From: Exiguobacterium sp. J17977
GTDB taxonomy: Bacteria; Bacillota; Bacilli; Exiguobacteriales; Exiguobacteriaceae
DNA length: 64,000 nt
Assembly (NCBI RefSeq): GCF_018616375.1
Contig: NZ_JAEQBB010000001.1
Coordinates: 434,001-498,000, forward strand
Direction: 5' to 3'
Below the pieces are notes generated by a model. It ran no database searches. It had not been told where the DNA came from and saw nothing but the letters and a program-made list of their open reading frames with translations. A program made the position numbers and the translations under genes. Numbering within the stretch: the first letter of the stretch is position 1; the number at the start of each line of letters is the position of its first letter. Below, in pieces: positions 1-7,718 of this stretch.

Positions 1-39
1 GATAATATCATCGATCGGTTGAAGCAAGAGAACAATTGA
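1..39 (+). CDS. 3' end of an upstream gene (partial)
   Basis: Frame 1 is open from the window edge and reads DNIIDRLKQENN before a TGA at 37-39. A stem-loop follows 35 bases later, which fits a gene ending here. The piece is too short to assign a product, and the frame could also be open by chance. Confidence 0.35.
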   Translation, partial: DNIIDRLKQENN

Positions 40-73
40 ATCGAATTATGTGTATGTCTGAAACAATCAATCA

Positions 74-110
74 GCAGGGACTCAGTTTATCTTTCAGACT
101 GAGTCCCTGC
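74..110 (+). terminator. Stem-loop, probable terminator of the upstream gene
   Basis: A perfect 13-bp inverted repeat (74-86 pairs with 98-110) encloses an 11-base loop. The T-run after it is weak, so it may terminate poorly or act as an mRNA 3' end. The stem core (GACTCAGT) resembles that of the hairpin after the next gene. Confidence 0.55.
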
Positions 111-187
111 TATATGTGCTTTTAGAGGATATCGACGACGAATCATCGAACACGTTATGAGCGAAGCGAGTACAAGGAGGCCGAATC

Positions 188-1270
188 ATGTTACACGTAA
201 ATGGACGCCATATTGTAGACGAAGTCAACAATCAAGTGCACTTCCGTGGGTTCACATTGACTGCTCTGTATTGGGAGAATCCTGAAGTCGTGACATCATT
301 GTATCCCACAGACGATATCTACCGGCGCATGTCCGAGATGGGCGCGAACACGGTCCGATTGACGGTGCATTATCGATTGTTTGAAGACGACGCCGCGCCA
401 TTTCAATACAAACAAGACGGATTGGTGTGGCTCGATCGTCAAATTCAATTTGCCGCTTCTCACGGCCTTTACGTCATCCTTTGTTTGATTTTACCGCCCG
501 GGGGTGACTGGATGGATGAGAAACCGGAACTTGATTTCTCGTTGTGGGAAGACGCGACGAAGCAAGAGCGATTCATCCGTCTATGGGAGATGCTGACGAA
601 GCGTTATCGAGGCACCGACTTGGGTGAAGCGATTGAGGCGTTTGATTTGTTCAACGCTCCGGCGACAAATGATGGCTCTGGACAAGCTTACCGTGCCTTG
701 GCTGTACGAACGGTCGAACGACTTCGCCGAATCGATGCCGACCGTCTGTTCATCATCGGGAAACTGTACGGGACGAACGGTATCAATCACGACAAAGAAC
801 TCGAGACCTTCATCCAACTCGATGCGCCGAATCTGATCTATGATGCCCATTTTTACGCACCGTTCCTATATACGCATCAATACGCGGACTGGGTCGGTGT
901 GCATGGGGAAGGAGGACGTTATCCGGATTCGGACATGGCCGAGTATGCCGTCGACGGCACGGAGTATCCGCGGGATATCACGTATTTGGCAAGCCGTCTC
1001 GAGCACTTGATCCGGTTTCGAGAGCAACATGACGTTCCAATCCTCGTCAGTGAGTTCGGGTTGATTCATCATTGTTTTGAGAATGAGCGGGGTGGATTGG
1101 CATACGTGCGTGACGTCGTGCAGTTGCTTCGTCAACATGAGATTGGCTACACGTATTGGGATTTTCAGTCACCTGTCATGGGTGTGTACTTAAGTGATGC
1201 GCGTGAACCGATGCGAGCGGAGCAGGAACAGCCAGGTCTGGCTTCGTTACTGTTTCCAGTCAATTCATAA
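188..1270 (+). CDS. GH5 (cellulase-like) family protein lacking the catalytic acid
   Basis: A 360-residue single-domain TIM-barrel protein of the glycoside hydrolase 5 type, without signal peptide, so probably cytoplasmic. The barrel signature is present: N-terminal GANTVRL (52-58), the aromatic segment YDAHFY (218-223), the nucleophile context VSEFG with Glu289, and a late barrel Trp in YTYWDF (324). At strand 4, where GH5 enzymes carry Asn-Glu-Pro with the general acid/base Glu, this protein reads N156-A157-P158. A hydrolase without that Glu should be very slow, so it may be a sugar-binding protein, a pseudo-enzyme, or use a different acid. AAGGAGG precedes the ATG by 8 bases. It stands alone between two hairpins. 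Confidence 0.8.
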   Translation: MLHVNGRHIVDEVNNQVHFRGFTLTALYWENPEVVTSLYPTDDIYRRMSEMGANTVRLTVHYRLFEDDAAPFQYKQDGLVWLDRQIQFAASHGLYVILCLILPPGGDWMDEKPELDFSLWEDATKQERFIRLWEMLTKRYRGTDLGEAIEAFDLFNAPATNDGSGQAYRALAVRTVERLRRIDADRLFIIGKLYGTNGINHDKELETFIQLDAPNLIYDAHFYAPFLYTHQYADWVGVHGEGGRYPDSDMAEYAVDGTEYPRDITYLASRLEHLIRFREQHDVPILVSEFGLIHHCFENERGGLAYVRDVVQLLRQHEIGYTYWDFQSPVMGVYLSDAREPMRAEQEQPGLASLLFPVNS

Positions 1271-1294
1271 GTGACGACAATTGAAGTGGGATGC

Positions 1295-1325
1295 GGGATT
1301 CAGTGTCTACTGAGTCCCTTTTTTT
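1295..1325 (+). terminator. Intrinsic terminator after the GH5-like gene
   Basis: Stem 1295-1304 / 1309-1318 (10 bp, one G-T pair), 4-base loop, followed by seven T. Confidence 0.85.
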
Positions 1326-1356
1326 GTAAACTAAGAATGAGAAAAGAGGTGGGAGA

Positions 1357-1866
1357 ATGGATATACGAGAATTATTGAGTGATGGAGATTTGCGTTCGAT
1401 TGGACACGTCGATCAGGTGATTGAATACGTCGGGAATGACCCGGACCGATTCAAAGAATTGATGAACGGCTTAACCGATGACCGTCCCGTCGTCCGGATG
1501 CGGAGCGCAGACGCGATGGAAAAAGTGACACGCCATCACCCGGAGCTGCTGCAAGCGCATCAGGCGTCCTTATTCCAACAGTTACATCGTGCCACCCAAC
1601 AAGAAGTGAGGTGGCACTTGGCGCAAGTGATGCCACGGATGACGTGGACGGAGGAAGAGGCGGCTGACATCGCTCATGTGCTCACCGATTGGATTGACAC
1701 GGAGACGAGCAACATCGTCATCGTCAACTCTCTGCAGGCGATCTTCGACTTGAGCGCCGTGCATCCGCGATTCCGTGACGAACTGAGAGCCTTGCTCGAG
1801 ACCCAACTCGAGGAGGGAAGTCCGGCCTTGAAGAGCCGCGCCAAAAAACTTTTACAGAAGTTGTGA
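1357..1866 (+). CDS. HEAT-repeat-like helical protein, unknown function
   Basis: A 169-residue protein with no transmembrane segment or signal. The sequence is a series of amphipathic helix pairs (for example VVRMRSADAMEKVTRHHPELL near 45-65 and a later ALKSRAKKLLQKL tail), the pattern of HEAT/ARM-type alpha-solenoids that usually serve as protein-protein scaffolds. No catalytic motif is visible. RBS AGAGGTGGGAG lies just before the ATG. It is followed after about 57 bases by the ECF sigma operon, but no shared function can be inferred. Confidence 0.65.
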   Translation: MDIRELLSDGDLRSIGHVDQVIEYVGNDPDRFKELMNGLTDDRPVVRMRSADAMEKVTRHHPELLQAHQASLFQQLHRATQQEVRWHLAQVMPRMTWTEEEAADIAHVLTDWIDTETSNIVIVNSLQAIFDLSAVHPRFRDELRALLETQLEEGSPALKSRAKKLLQKL

Positions 1867-1923
1867 CCGATGGACTTCACTTCCGGTCTATAAAGATGTA
1901 AGTACATTGAGAGGGGGATTCGA

Positions 1924-2469
1924 TTGGACGATCAAGCGATTATCGATTTGTATTGGAGGCGTTCCGAGCGGGCGATTGAGGCGACGGCACAAAAGTACGG
2001 CGGCTACTGTCATACGATTGCCTATAACATTTTGCATAGTCGAGAGGACGCGGACGAGTGCGTCAATGACACGTACATGAAGGCGTGGCAAGCGATTCCG
2101 CCAACGCGTCCAACGCGACTCGCCGCCTATTTGGCAAAGCTGGTCCGTAACGTCTCGCTCCATAAGTATGAGAAAGCGAACGCCAAGAAACGAGGAGCCG
2201 GGCAAGTCCCGCTCATCGTCAGTGAGCTCGAGCACTGTCTTGCCTCCTCGGTCGCGACCGATTCTGAAATCGTCGAGTTATTGAACGAGTTTTTAGGCCA
2301 GTTGCCGCAAGAGACCCGACAAATCTTCATGGGACGTTATTTTCACTTTCAATCGATTAAGGATATTGCGAAGATGCGCCACGTGAGCGAGAGCAAGGTC
2401 AAAATGGTGCTGCTTCGGACGCGGAACGACTTGAAGCAAGTGCTCGAAGCGGAAGGGGTGGCGCTATGA
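1924..2469 (+). CDS. ECF-type RNA polymerase sigma factor
   Basis: A 181-residue sigma-70 family protein with only regions 2 and 4. Region 2 contains the core-binding/-10 part (SREDADECVNDTYMKAW, about 40-56). Region 4 is a C-terminal helix-turn-helix (LPQETRQIFMGRYF and the SIKDIAKMRHVSESKVK recognition helices, about 125-165). The best start is TTG, preceded by GAGAGGGGG. Its stop overlaps the start of the next gene (ATGA), so it is translationally coupled to a membrane-anchored protein of the anti-sigma type. Target promoters are not evident in the window. Confidence 0.9.
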   Translation: MDDQAIIDLYWRRSERAIEATAQKYGGYCHTIAYNILHSREDADECVNDTYMKAWQAIPPTRPTRLAAYLAKLVRNVSLHKYEKANAKKRGAGQVPLIVSELEHCLASSVATDSEIVELLNEFLGQLPQETRQIFMGRYFHFQSIKDIAKMRHVSESKVKMVLLRTRNDLKQVLEAEGVAL

Positions 2470-3209
2470 ACGGAGATCGGCTCACACGTTTGATGGGGGA
2501 CGTCGATGACCGTTTCGTCGAGGAATCGATGGAAGTCGAGGTAAAGAAACGAAGACATTGGCGTTGGATTGGCGGTCTCATCGCAGCCGCCGCGGTCACA
2601 CTCTTCGCCGTGACATGGGACGGTTTCAAAGAATTAATTCCACTGTCGGACAACTCGAGCAATATGTCGGTCGCATATATTGATGAAGAGGACATCGATG
2701 TCGGGATGTCGTCGGCAAACCTTGTCGAGATGAGTGAGGACGAGCTGTTCTCGAAATGGGATCCTGCGGTGGTACGGGGCGTCGTGAAGCAGATTGACCA
2801 CATCGAACTTGATTTCAACGGACAAGAGGAATATCAATCGATTGTGACGATTGCCGTGACAGACGTCTATCGGGGAGACATTGAGCAGGGGAGCACGATT
2901 CAAGTCCTCACAGTTGCCGGTGTCGGTTCTGAAGTACTTCAATCGGATGCGGACGTCGTCTCCGAACTTCGCCTCGGCATGGAAGGGATTTTTATGCCGA
3001 GACGTCATGATGCTTCCCACGTCTGGTCACAAAACGGTGCCACGCTTCAAGTGATGGACGTGAGTGATTACGGTTTTCCGGACGGTGAGCGATACATGTT
3101 CTTGGACACGGACGAAGGACTCGTCTTTAGTCGAGATGCTTACCCGTCGTTACGTGGCGCTGAAACACTCGATGACATAGAGGCGTTCATGATGGAACGA
3201 TTCCGTTAA
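2466..3209 (+). CDS. Membrane-anchored probable anti-sigma factor
   Basis: A 247-residue protein whose ATG overlaps the sigma factor stop codon. Layout: a short charged cytoplasmic N-terminus (1-30), one transmembrane helix (about 35-50, WIGGLIAAAAVTLFAV), then a 195-residue extracytoplasmic domain. This is the classic topology of anti-sigma factors co-encoded with ECF sigma factors. No zinc HxxxCxxC motif is present, so it is not a ZAS-type anti-sigma. The outer domain is not recognised and may be the sensor. Function is inferred from operon position and topology. Confidence 0.7.
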   Translation: MNGDRLTRLMGDVDDRFVEESMEVEVKKRRHWRWIGGLIAAAAVTLFAVTWDGFKELIPLSDNSSNMSVAYIDEEDIDVGMSSANLVEMSEDELFSKWDPAVVRGVVKQIDHIELDFNGQEEYQSIVTIAVTDVYRGDIEQGSTIQVLTVAGVGSEVLQSDADVVSELRLGMEGIFMPRRHDASHVWSQNGATLQVMDVSDYGFPDGERYMFLDTDEGLVFSRDAYPSLRGAETLDDIEAFMMERFR

Positions 3210-3242
3210 CGGGAAGAGGATACGGAAGGGAGGGGGACTACG

Positions 3243-3416
3243 ATGACAGAGCAGAGTTGGCGAGCGTCGGGTGTAGGACTCGGACTGGTGTTTGGAGCCG
3301 GAATTGGCATCATCAGTTCGCTCCTACTTGGATTTGAATTGGTGTATGGGATTGCGGCAGGTGCAGCGTTCGGCTATCTCATCGGACTCGTGATGTCATT
3401 GACAACTCGGGCGTGA
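3243..3416 (+). CDS. Small glycine-zipper membrane protein (57 aa)
   Basis: A 57-codon frame starting with ATG behind a strong AGGGAGGGGG site, 33 bases after the anti-sigma gene. It encodes two hydrophobic helices rich in small residues (GVGLGLVFGAGIGIIS and GIAAGAAFGYLIGLVM), separated by a short turn, which is the glycine-zipper hairpin pattern. It is most likely the third gene of the sigma operon. Such proteins sit in the membrane, often as oligomers; a role as sensor partner or stress protein is only a guess. Confidence 0.65.
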   Translation: MTEQSWRASGVGLGLVFGAGIGIISSLLLGFELVYGIAAGAAFGYLIGLVMSLTTRA

Positions 3417-3429
3417 GGAGTGAGAAGCG

Positions 3430-3465
3430 TAAAAAAATCAACCTCGCCGATGATGGGAGGTTGAT
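3430..3465 (-). terminator. Terminator of the Excalibur-domain gene (minus strand)
   Basis: Stem 3437-3444 / 3458-3465 (8 bp). On the minus strand it is followed by a run of T (the A-run at 3431-3437). Confidence 0.8.
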
Positions 3466-3476
3466 TCTGGCATCCA

Positions 3477-4157
3477 TTATTCACAAGCCCAGCCGTCTTT
3501 ATCACGGTCCATGCTTGGCTGGTAAGCCGCATGATCTGAACTGACACCACCTGGGTAAGTGCCGCGGAGGTCCGTACAGTTTTGGAACTTTTGGCTTGTC
3601 GACGCAGCAGCGGCCGAGTAAGACGAACTTTCATTTGCGGCTGCGGCTTTCAAAGCGCTCGCCTCTTGTTCGGCTTGTGCAATGAGATCGGCAGCTTCTT
3701 CTTTCGCTTCATTGAGTTGAGATTGAGCGACGCTAGCCGCTTCATCCTCGGCTTTGGAAACAATCGTGTCGGCTTTAGACTCTGCCTCTTTTACAAGTTG
3801 TAAGGCTTGTTTCTCTGCTTCGGCAATTTGAAGCTTGGCTTTTTCGTCAGCTTCTACACGAAGTACTTCGACTTCTTCCATCGAATCGTCTAATTCTTGT
3901 TGGGCGGCCTCGACTTTGGTTTGGAGAGCGACGTATTTAGCTTGTTCTGCCGAAAGATCCTGCTCATATACTTGTCGACTCACTTTCGTCGCTTGTGTGT
4001 AAGCCGAACCAACTAAAATCAAGATGGCGCAAGTGATTAGGACACGCGTGGATTCGTTAAATTTTTGATGACGCCACATCAGGAATAATCCTAAAGGGAA
4101 AAGTAAAATGAGTGCAATGATAATGACATCAGTTCGTTCGAATATTTTTTTGTTCAA
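3477..4157 (-). CDS. Membrane protein with coiled coil and C-terminal Excalibur calcium-binding domain
   Basis: A 226-residue protein. The start is taken as TTG at 4157 because a perfect AGGAGGA lies 8 bases upstream; an in-frame ATG at 4217 has no such site. Two transmembrane helices near the N-terminus (about 9-27 and 37-55) are followed by a long Ala/Glu/Lys-rich coiled coil (about 65-175), a Ser/Ala linker, and a C-terminal Excalibur domain: Cys, then D-R-D-K-D-G-W-A-C-E as the last ten residues, the EF-hand-like calcium loop. Excalibur domains occur on secreted or surface proteins, so the tail is expected outside. The ligand or partner is unknown. It faces the SIMPL gene divergently. Confidence 0.8.
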   Translation of the reverse strand: MNKKIFERTDVIIIALILLFPLGLFLMWRHQKFNESTRVLITCAILILVGSAYTQATKVSRQVYEQDLSAEQAKYVALQTKVEAAQQELDDSMEEVEVLRVEADEKAKLQIAEAEKQALQLVKEAESKADTIVSKAEDEAASVAQSQLNEAKEEAADLIAQAEQEASALKAAAANESSSYSAAAASTSQKFQNCTDLRGTYPGGVSSDHAAYQPSMDRDKDGWACE

Positions 4158-4289
4158 TGAATAAATCCTCCTCGTATATATGAAAAACAACTCTACCAAT
4201 ATACCATCATTTAACAATAAAGGGTAATGGAATAATTAATTTCCAGATAAAGAATTTACATTTTTTTAAACTCAGAAGGAGGAAATCAC

Positions 4290-4940
4290 ATGGACCGCAC
4301 CATCACCGTCAAAGGAACAGGAAAAGTATCGGCTAAACCAGATTTAATTGTCGTGAAAATGGAGTTGACCTCGAAGGCTGTCCGTTACGAAGAGACGATG
4401 AACGGGGCGGCGATGGCCGTCACGCGTCTACAAAAGGCAGTCGAGCAGGCCGGATTCGAGAAGGCGGCACTCAAGACGACCGACTTCTCGATTGACACGG
4501 ACTATGAGAGCTACCGGGACAAACAAGGCAACTATAAATCGCGGTTCAGGGGTTACGTCTGTCAGCAAAAGACGAAGCTCGAGTTTCCCCTCGATACAAA
4601 ACAGTTGTCTTCTGTCATCGAACACGTCAGTAACTCACTAGCCGAACCGAAACTGTCCATTTCGTTCACAATTAAAGATGCGGATACGATTCAAGACGAA
4701 CTGCTCGCGAGTGCGGCGGCGAACGCGCGCCATCGGGCCGAACTGTTGGCGAAAGGTGCCGGGGCGACGCTCGGAGATTTGCTTCAAATCGATTATACGT
4801 GGGGCGAGCTGCATCTTTATTCCCCGACACGTCTCACGCTTCATGACGAAGTGCTTTTCTCGGAGGCGGCGATGCCGGAACTTGAACCGGACGAGATTGA
4901 CTTGAGTGACTCGGCGACGTTCGTGTGGGCGATTCGATGA
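4290..4940 (+). CDS. SIMPL domain (DUF541) protein
   Basis: A 216-residue SIMPL-family protein. The family hallmark is the N-terminal VKGTGKVSAKPDL followed by a long helical and beta region with LQKAVEQAG. No signal peptide is seen, unlike many periplasmic family members, so this form is probably cytoplasmic. SIMPL proteins are linked to stress tolerance and to unknown interactions; no enzyme activity is established. RBS AGAAGGAGG precedes the ATG. Its stop overlaps the next gene (ATGA at 4937-4940), so the two are probably cotranslated. Confidence 0.85.
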   Translation: MDRTITVKGTGKVSAKPDLIVVKMELTSKAVRYEETMNGAAMAVTRLQKAVEQAGFEKAALKTTDFSIDTDYESYRDKQGNYKSRFRGYVCQQKTKLEFPLDTKQLSSVIEHVSNSLAEPKLSISFTIKDADTIQDELLASAAANARHRAELLAKGAGATLGDLLQIDYTWGELHLYSPTRLTLHDEVLFSEAAMPELEPDEIDLSDSATFVWAIR

Positions 4941-5365
4941 GACGCGTTATCGGATTAGTATTGCTACTTCTGTCTGTCTCTTTGTCGGCTCAGGCTTTGT
5001 CGTGGGCGTATGCGTTCGTCGTGTTGGACGGACGAGTGTATGAAGTGATGGATGTTGCCGTATTGGAGGCTGACTTGGGAGAAGTCGTCGGCGAGGTGAA
5101 GACGATGGCTGACGATATGGATGGCAGCTATTATGGGGATGCCTCGAACATGTATCCGATTGGGACGACCTATCGAGAAGTGAACGGGGAAGCGATGGAG
5201 GATGTGCTCGCGGTCGAGGACGAGTCGGGATGGAAGCGGGCCGAATATCGGCATGACGCCCCGTTCAGCATGCGTGACCATCTCGATACAGTCGCATATG
5301 TGGTACTTGGGATCGGCGCTGTCCTTTTTGTGTCTACACGAGTAAAGAAAAGATACAAAAATTAA
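4937..5365 (+). CDS. Membrane protein with extracytoplasmic domain, unknown
   Basis: A 142-residue protein read from the ATG at 4937, which overlaps the SIMPL stop codon; a GTG 12 bases upstream is possible. An N-terminal signal or membrane helix (about 3-24) is followed by a roughly 85-residue acidic domain, a second transmembrane helix (about 112-130) and a basic tail KKRYKN. The topology predicts the acidic domain outside. The family is not recognised. Coupling with SIMPL suggests a shared role at the envelope. Confidence 0.65.
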   Translation: MRRVIGLVLLLLSVSLSAQALSWAYAFVVLDGRVYEVMDVAVLEADLGEVVGEVKTMADDMDGSYYGDASNMYPIGTTYREVNGEAMEDVLAVEDESGWKRAEYRHDAPFSMRDHLDTVAYVVLGIGAVLFVSTRVKKRYKN

Positions 5366-5448
5366 ATGATTGCATGATGAGGTATCGTTCATTAAGGGAA
5401 GAGTCATATGTAGATACGTAGAGATTTCACTCAATGGAGGGATATTCT

Positions 5449-5919
5449 ATGAAAATCCTCATCATCTTTGACTCGATGTACGGGTGTACGGAAAAAGTCG
5501 CATATGCCATCAAGGACGGGTTCAGCGACTTGCACCAAGTTGAAATCATGCAAATCAGCCACGTCGGATATGGCGACCTCGCCAATCTCGATTTGTTCAT
5601 CGTTGGCTCACCGACGCACGGCGGGCGTGAGACCGAGGACGTGAAGACGTTTCTCGACGGACTGTCGGATCATGCGCTCCGAGGCATCCGGGCTGCGGCG
5701 TTCGATACGAGCATGGCTGAAGAAGATCAAGGCTTTTTCGTCGGAAAAATCGTCAAATGGTTCGGCCACGCGTCGACCCGAATCGAAAGATTGCTGCTGG
5801 ACAAAGGAGCGGAACCGGTGTTGAAAGAGTCGTTCATCGTCCTCGATAAAGAAGGTCCGCTCAAAGACGGAGAGCTCGAGCGGGCGACCGAATGGGCTCG
5901 TCACTTGATGGACAAATAA
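5449..5919 (+). CDS. Flavodoxin family protein
   Basis: A 156-residue FMN-binding flavodoxin-like protein. The phosphate-binding loop is visible near the N-terminus (SMYGCTEKVAYAI, about 8-20), followed by the GSPTHGGRETED loop (about 52-63) that contacts the flavin ring. Family members carry electrons or reduce small substrates. The start at 5449 is chosen because GGAGG lies 8 bases upstream; an ATG at 5434 would bury that site. It is a single-gene unit with its own terminator. Confidence 0.85.
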   Translation: MKILIIFDSMYGCTEKVAYAIKDGFSDLHQVEIMQISHVGYGDLANLDLFIVGSPTHGGRETEDVKTFLDGLSDHALRGIRAAAFDTSMAEEDQGFFVGKIVKWFGHASTRIERLLLDKGAEPVLKESFIVLDKEGPLKDGELERATEWARHLMDK

Positions 5920-5922
5920 TCG

Positions 5923-5952
5923 GGCGTGTTCCTTAGGGGACGCGTCTTTTTT
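5923..5952 (+). terminator. Terminator after the flavodoxin gene
   Basis: Imperfect 10-bp stem (5923-5932 / 5937-5946) with G-T pairs, followed by six T. Confidence 0.7.
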
Positions 5953-6029
5953 GATGTGGAATTGTCCGAAGCATTCGCAAAACGGGTAAATATAAGGGTA
6001 GCTCTGTTGCGTGGAACGGAGGGAGAACA

Positions 6030-6431
6030 ATGAAAAAATGGGAACGTGACGTCCTCATCGGTTGGATTGTCGTCTTATTGGTGCTCGTCGCGCATTATGT
6101 CATCACGGTGTCGCTCGGCAACACGTATTTTGCCGAATCGACGCTCAATCGGATGCTTTGGTTCAGTAGTTTCCCGGCCTTTTTAATTGCCTTTCTCGCA
6201 GCCCTCTTCCAAAAAACGAACACGCTCATGCTCGCCGTGCGTCGTGGCATCATCTGGACAGCCGAACTCGTCGTCGGCTTCTCGCTCATGGCTTGGTTCT
6301 TCCGGGCGTTCGAGACGCTATTCGTGAGTCCGGGTGCGTATTGGCTGTTCGGTGCCGTCCTACTCGCCCCGCTCGTCTATTTGTTTGAGTTCCGCCGTCA
6401 AAACCGGGGCACGAAAGCTGGGGCCCATTAA
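6030..6431 (+). CDS. Four-helix integral membrane protein, unknown
   Basis: A 133-residue protein with about four predicted transmembrane helices (about 9-30, 40-61, 71-95 and 100-118) and a basic C-terminal tail. The RBS GGAGGGAG is close to the ATG. No family motif is recognised. It has its own terminator immediately downstream. Confidence 0.65.
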   Translation: MKKWERDVLIGWIVVLLVLVAHYVITVSLGNTYFAESTLNRMLWFSSFPAFLIAFLAALFQKTNTLMLAVRRGIIWTAELVVGFSLMAWFFRAFETLFVSPGAYWLFGAVLLAPLVYLFEFRRQNRGTKAGAH

Positions 6432-6441
6432 GTATCAGAAG

Positions 6442-6465
6442 ACGTCTCCGGAAGGAGGCGTTTTT
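6442..6465 (+). terminator. Intrinsic terminator
   Basis: Stem 6442-6449 / 6454-6461 (8 bp, one G-T), GGAA-type tight loop, then TTTTT. Confidence 0.85.
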
Positions 6466-6519
6466 AGTCTGGCCTGGAATGGGAATGGGATACAGAAGCT
6501 TAGAATGGAGGGAGTCACT

Positions 6520-7632
6520 ATGAGTCAGTATTTTTCATCATCCTACGAGGAGTCACGCGAGAAGTTTCTTGCCCTGCTCGACCGCGTCAAACCCTATTAT
6601 CCGACCGCACGCGTGATGTCCCACTCAATCGGGGAGGATACAATCGATGTCATCATCGGAGAGCCGGCAGGATCGCGCGAGGCAATCCTCTTCATGACGA
6701 TTGGCGAACACGGCATCGAAGGATACGCTGGTGCCGCTGTGACACACCAGTTCGTCGAGACGCAACTCGAAAACCTTCGGCACGAGTCGACCGGCATCTG
6801 TCTCATCCATGCCGTCAATCCGTGGGGGATGAAACACTTCCGCCGCGTCAATGAACATAACGTCGATTTGAACCGAAACTATGTCATCGACCGGGAGTCG
6901 CTCCCGCGCAACGTCAACAAAGAGTATGAGGTCATGCGCCATTTGTTCGTCCCGGACGGTGTCATCGATGACTATCACGAGGCGCGCGAACACATCTACT
7001 CATTCCTCGGTTCGGGCATCAAGCTCGACGGGTTTGATGCGATGAAAGAGGCGAAAGGAATGGGGCAGTATCAGTTCCCGAAAGGTGTCTATTACGGCGG
7101 CGAATCGGATGAGCCGTCCGCCATCTTCTTGAAAGAGGTGCAGCACGATTTGCTCGACCGCTACGACCGCGTCATCCATATGGACTGGCATACGGCGCTC
7201 GGTCCGACGAACGAAGTGACGATGGTCATCAGTGAACGGGACGGGCGTGACGTCGACGAACTGAAGCGGGCGTACGGATTGAAAAATATCCAGACGTATG
7301 ACCCGACCGACGTCCTCGGGGACTCGACGAACCATTTCTATTACGTACGGGACACGCACTATCCGGATAAACAGCTCGTCTCGGCGTTATTTGAGTTCGG
7401 TACGTTCGGGACATCGACGAAAGCGACGATTCGCGAGTTCTTGACGATCATTCTCGAGAACCGTCTCTACTTTGAAGGGACGAAAGACCCGGAAGCCCGC
7501 AACGGCATTCGTAAAGAATTCATGGCCATGTTTTATCCGGAAGACGAGTCGTGGCGGACGTCCGTATTACGCGAAGGAGCAGGCGCAATCGAGCACGTCT
7601 TGAAGGCCGAATCGCTTTGGCGCGACAGTTAA
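6520..7632 (+). CDS. DUF2817 / M14-like zinc carboxypeptidase family protein
   Basis: A 370-residue protein related to M14 metallocarboxypeptidases (DUF2817). The zinc-binding HxxE is at H64-x-x-E67 (GEHGIEGYAG), followed by NPWGMKHFRRVNEHNVDLNRN (about 100-120), where Arg and Asn would hold the substrate carboxylate. A later DWHTALG supplies the third metal His. There is no signal peptide, so it is probably cytosolic and acts on peptides or acyl-amino acids. The start is placed at ATG 6520, after GGAGGGAG; a longer frame begins at 6334 but overlaps the upstream gene and terminator. Confidence 0.85.
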   Translation: MSQYFSSSYEESREKFLALLDRVKPYYPTARVMSHSIGEDTIDVIIGEPAGSREAILFMTIGEHGIEGYAGAAVTHQFVETQLENLRHESTGICLIHAVNPWGMKHFRRVNEHNVDLNRNYVIDRESLPRNVNKEYEVMRHLFVPDGVIDDYHEAREHIYSFLGSGIKLDGFDAMKEAKGMGQYQFPKGVYYGGESDEPSAIFLKEVQHDLLDRYDRVIHMDWHTALGPTNEVTMVISERDGRDVDELKRAYGLKNIQTYDPTDVLGDSTNHFYYVRDTHYPDKQLVSALFEFGTFGTSTKATIREFLTIILENRLYFEGTKDPEARNGIRKEFMAMFYPEDESWRTSVLREGAGAIEHVLKAESLWRDS

Positions 7633-7718
7633 CAGGTTTCTACTTTGGTTAAACGGGAAAAAGTGGGTTGTGGGCAAACACGCACGCCGCTCAACAATTC
7701 AACTGGGGGTTTTGACTA

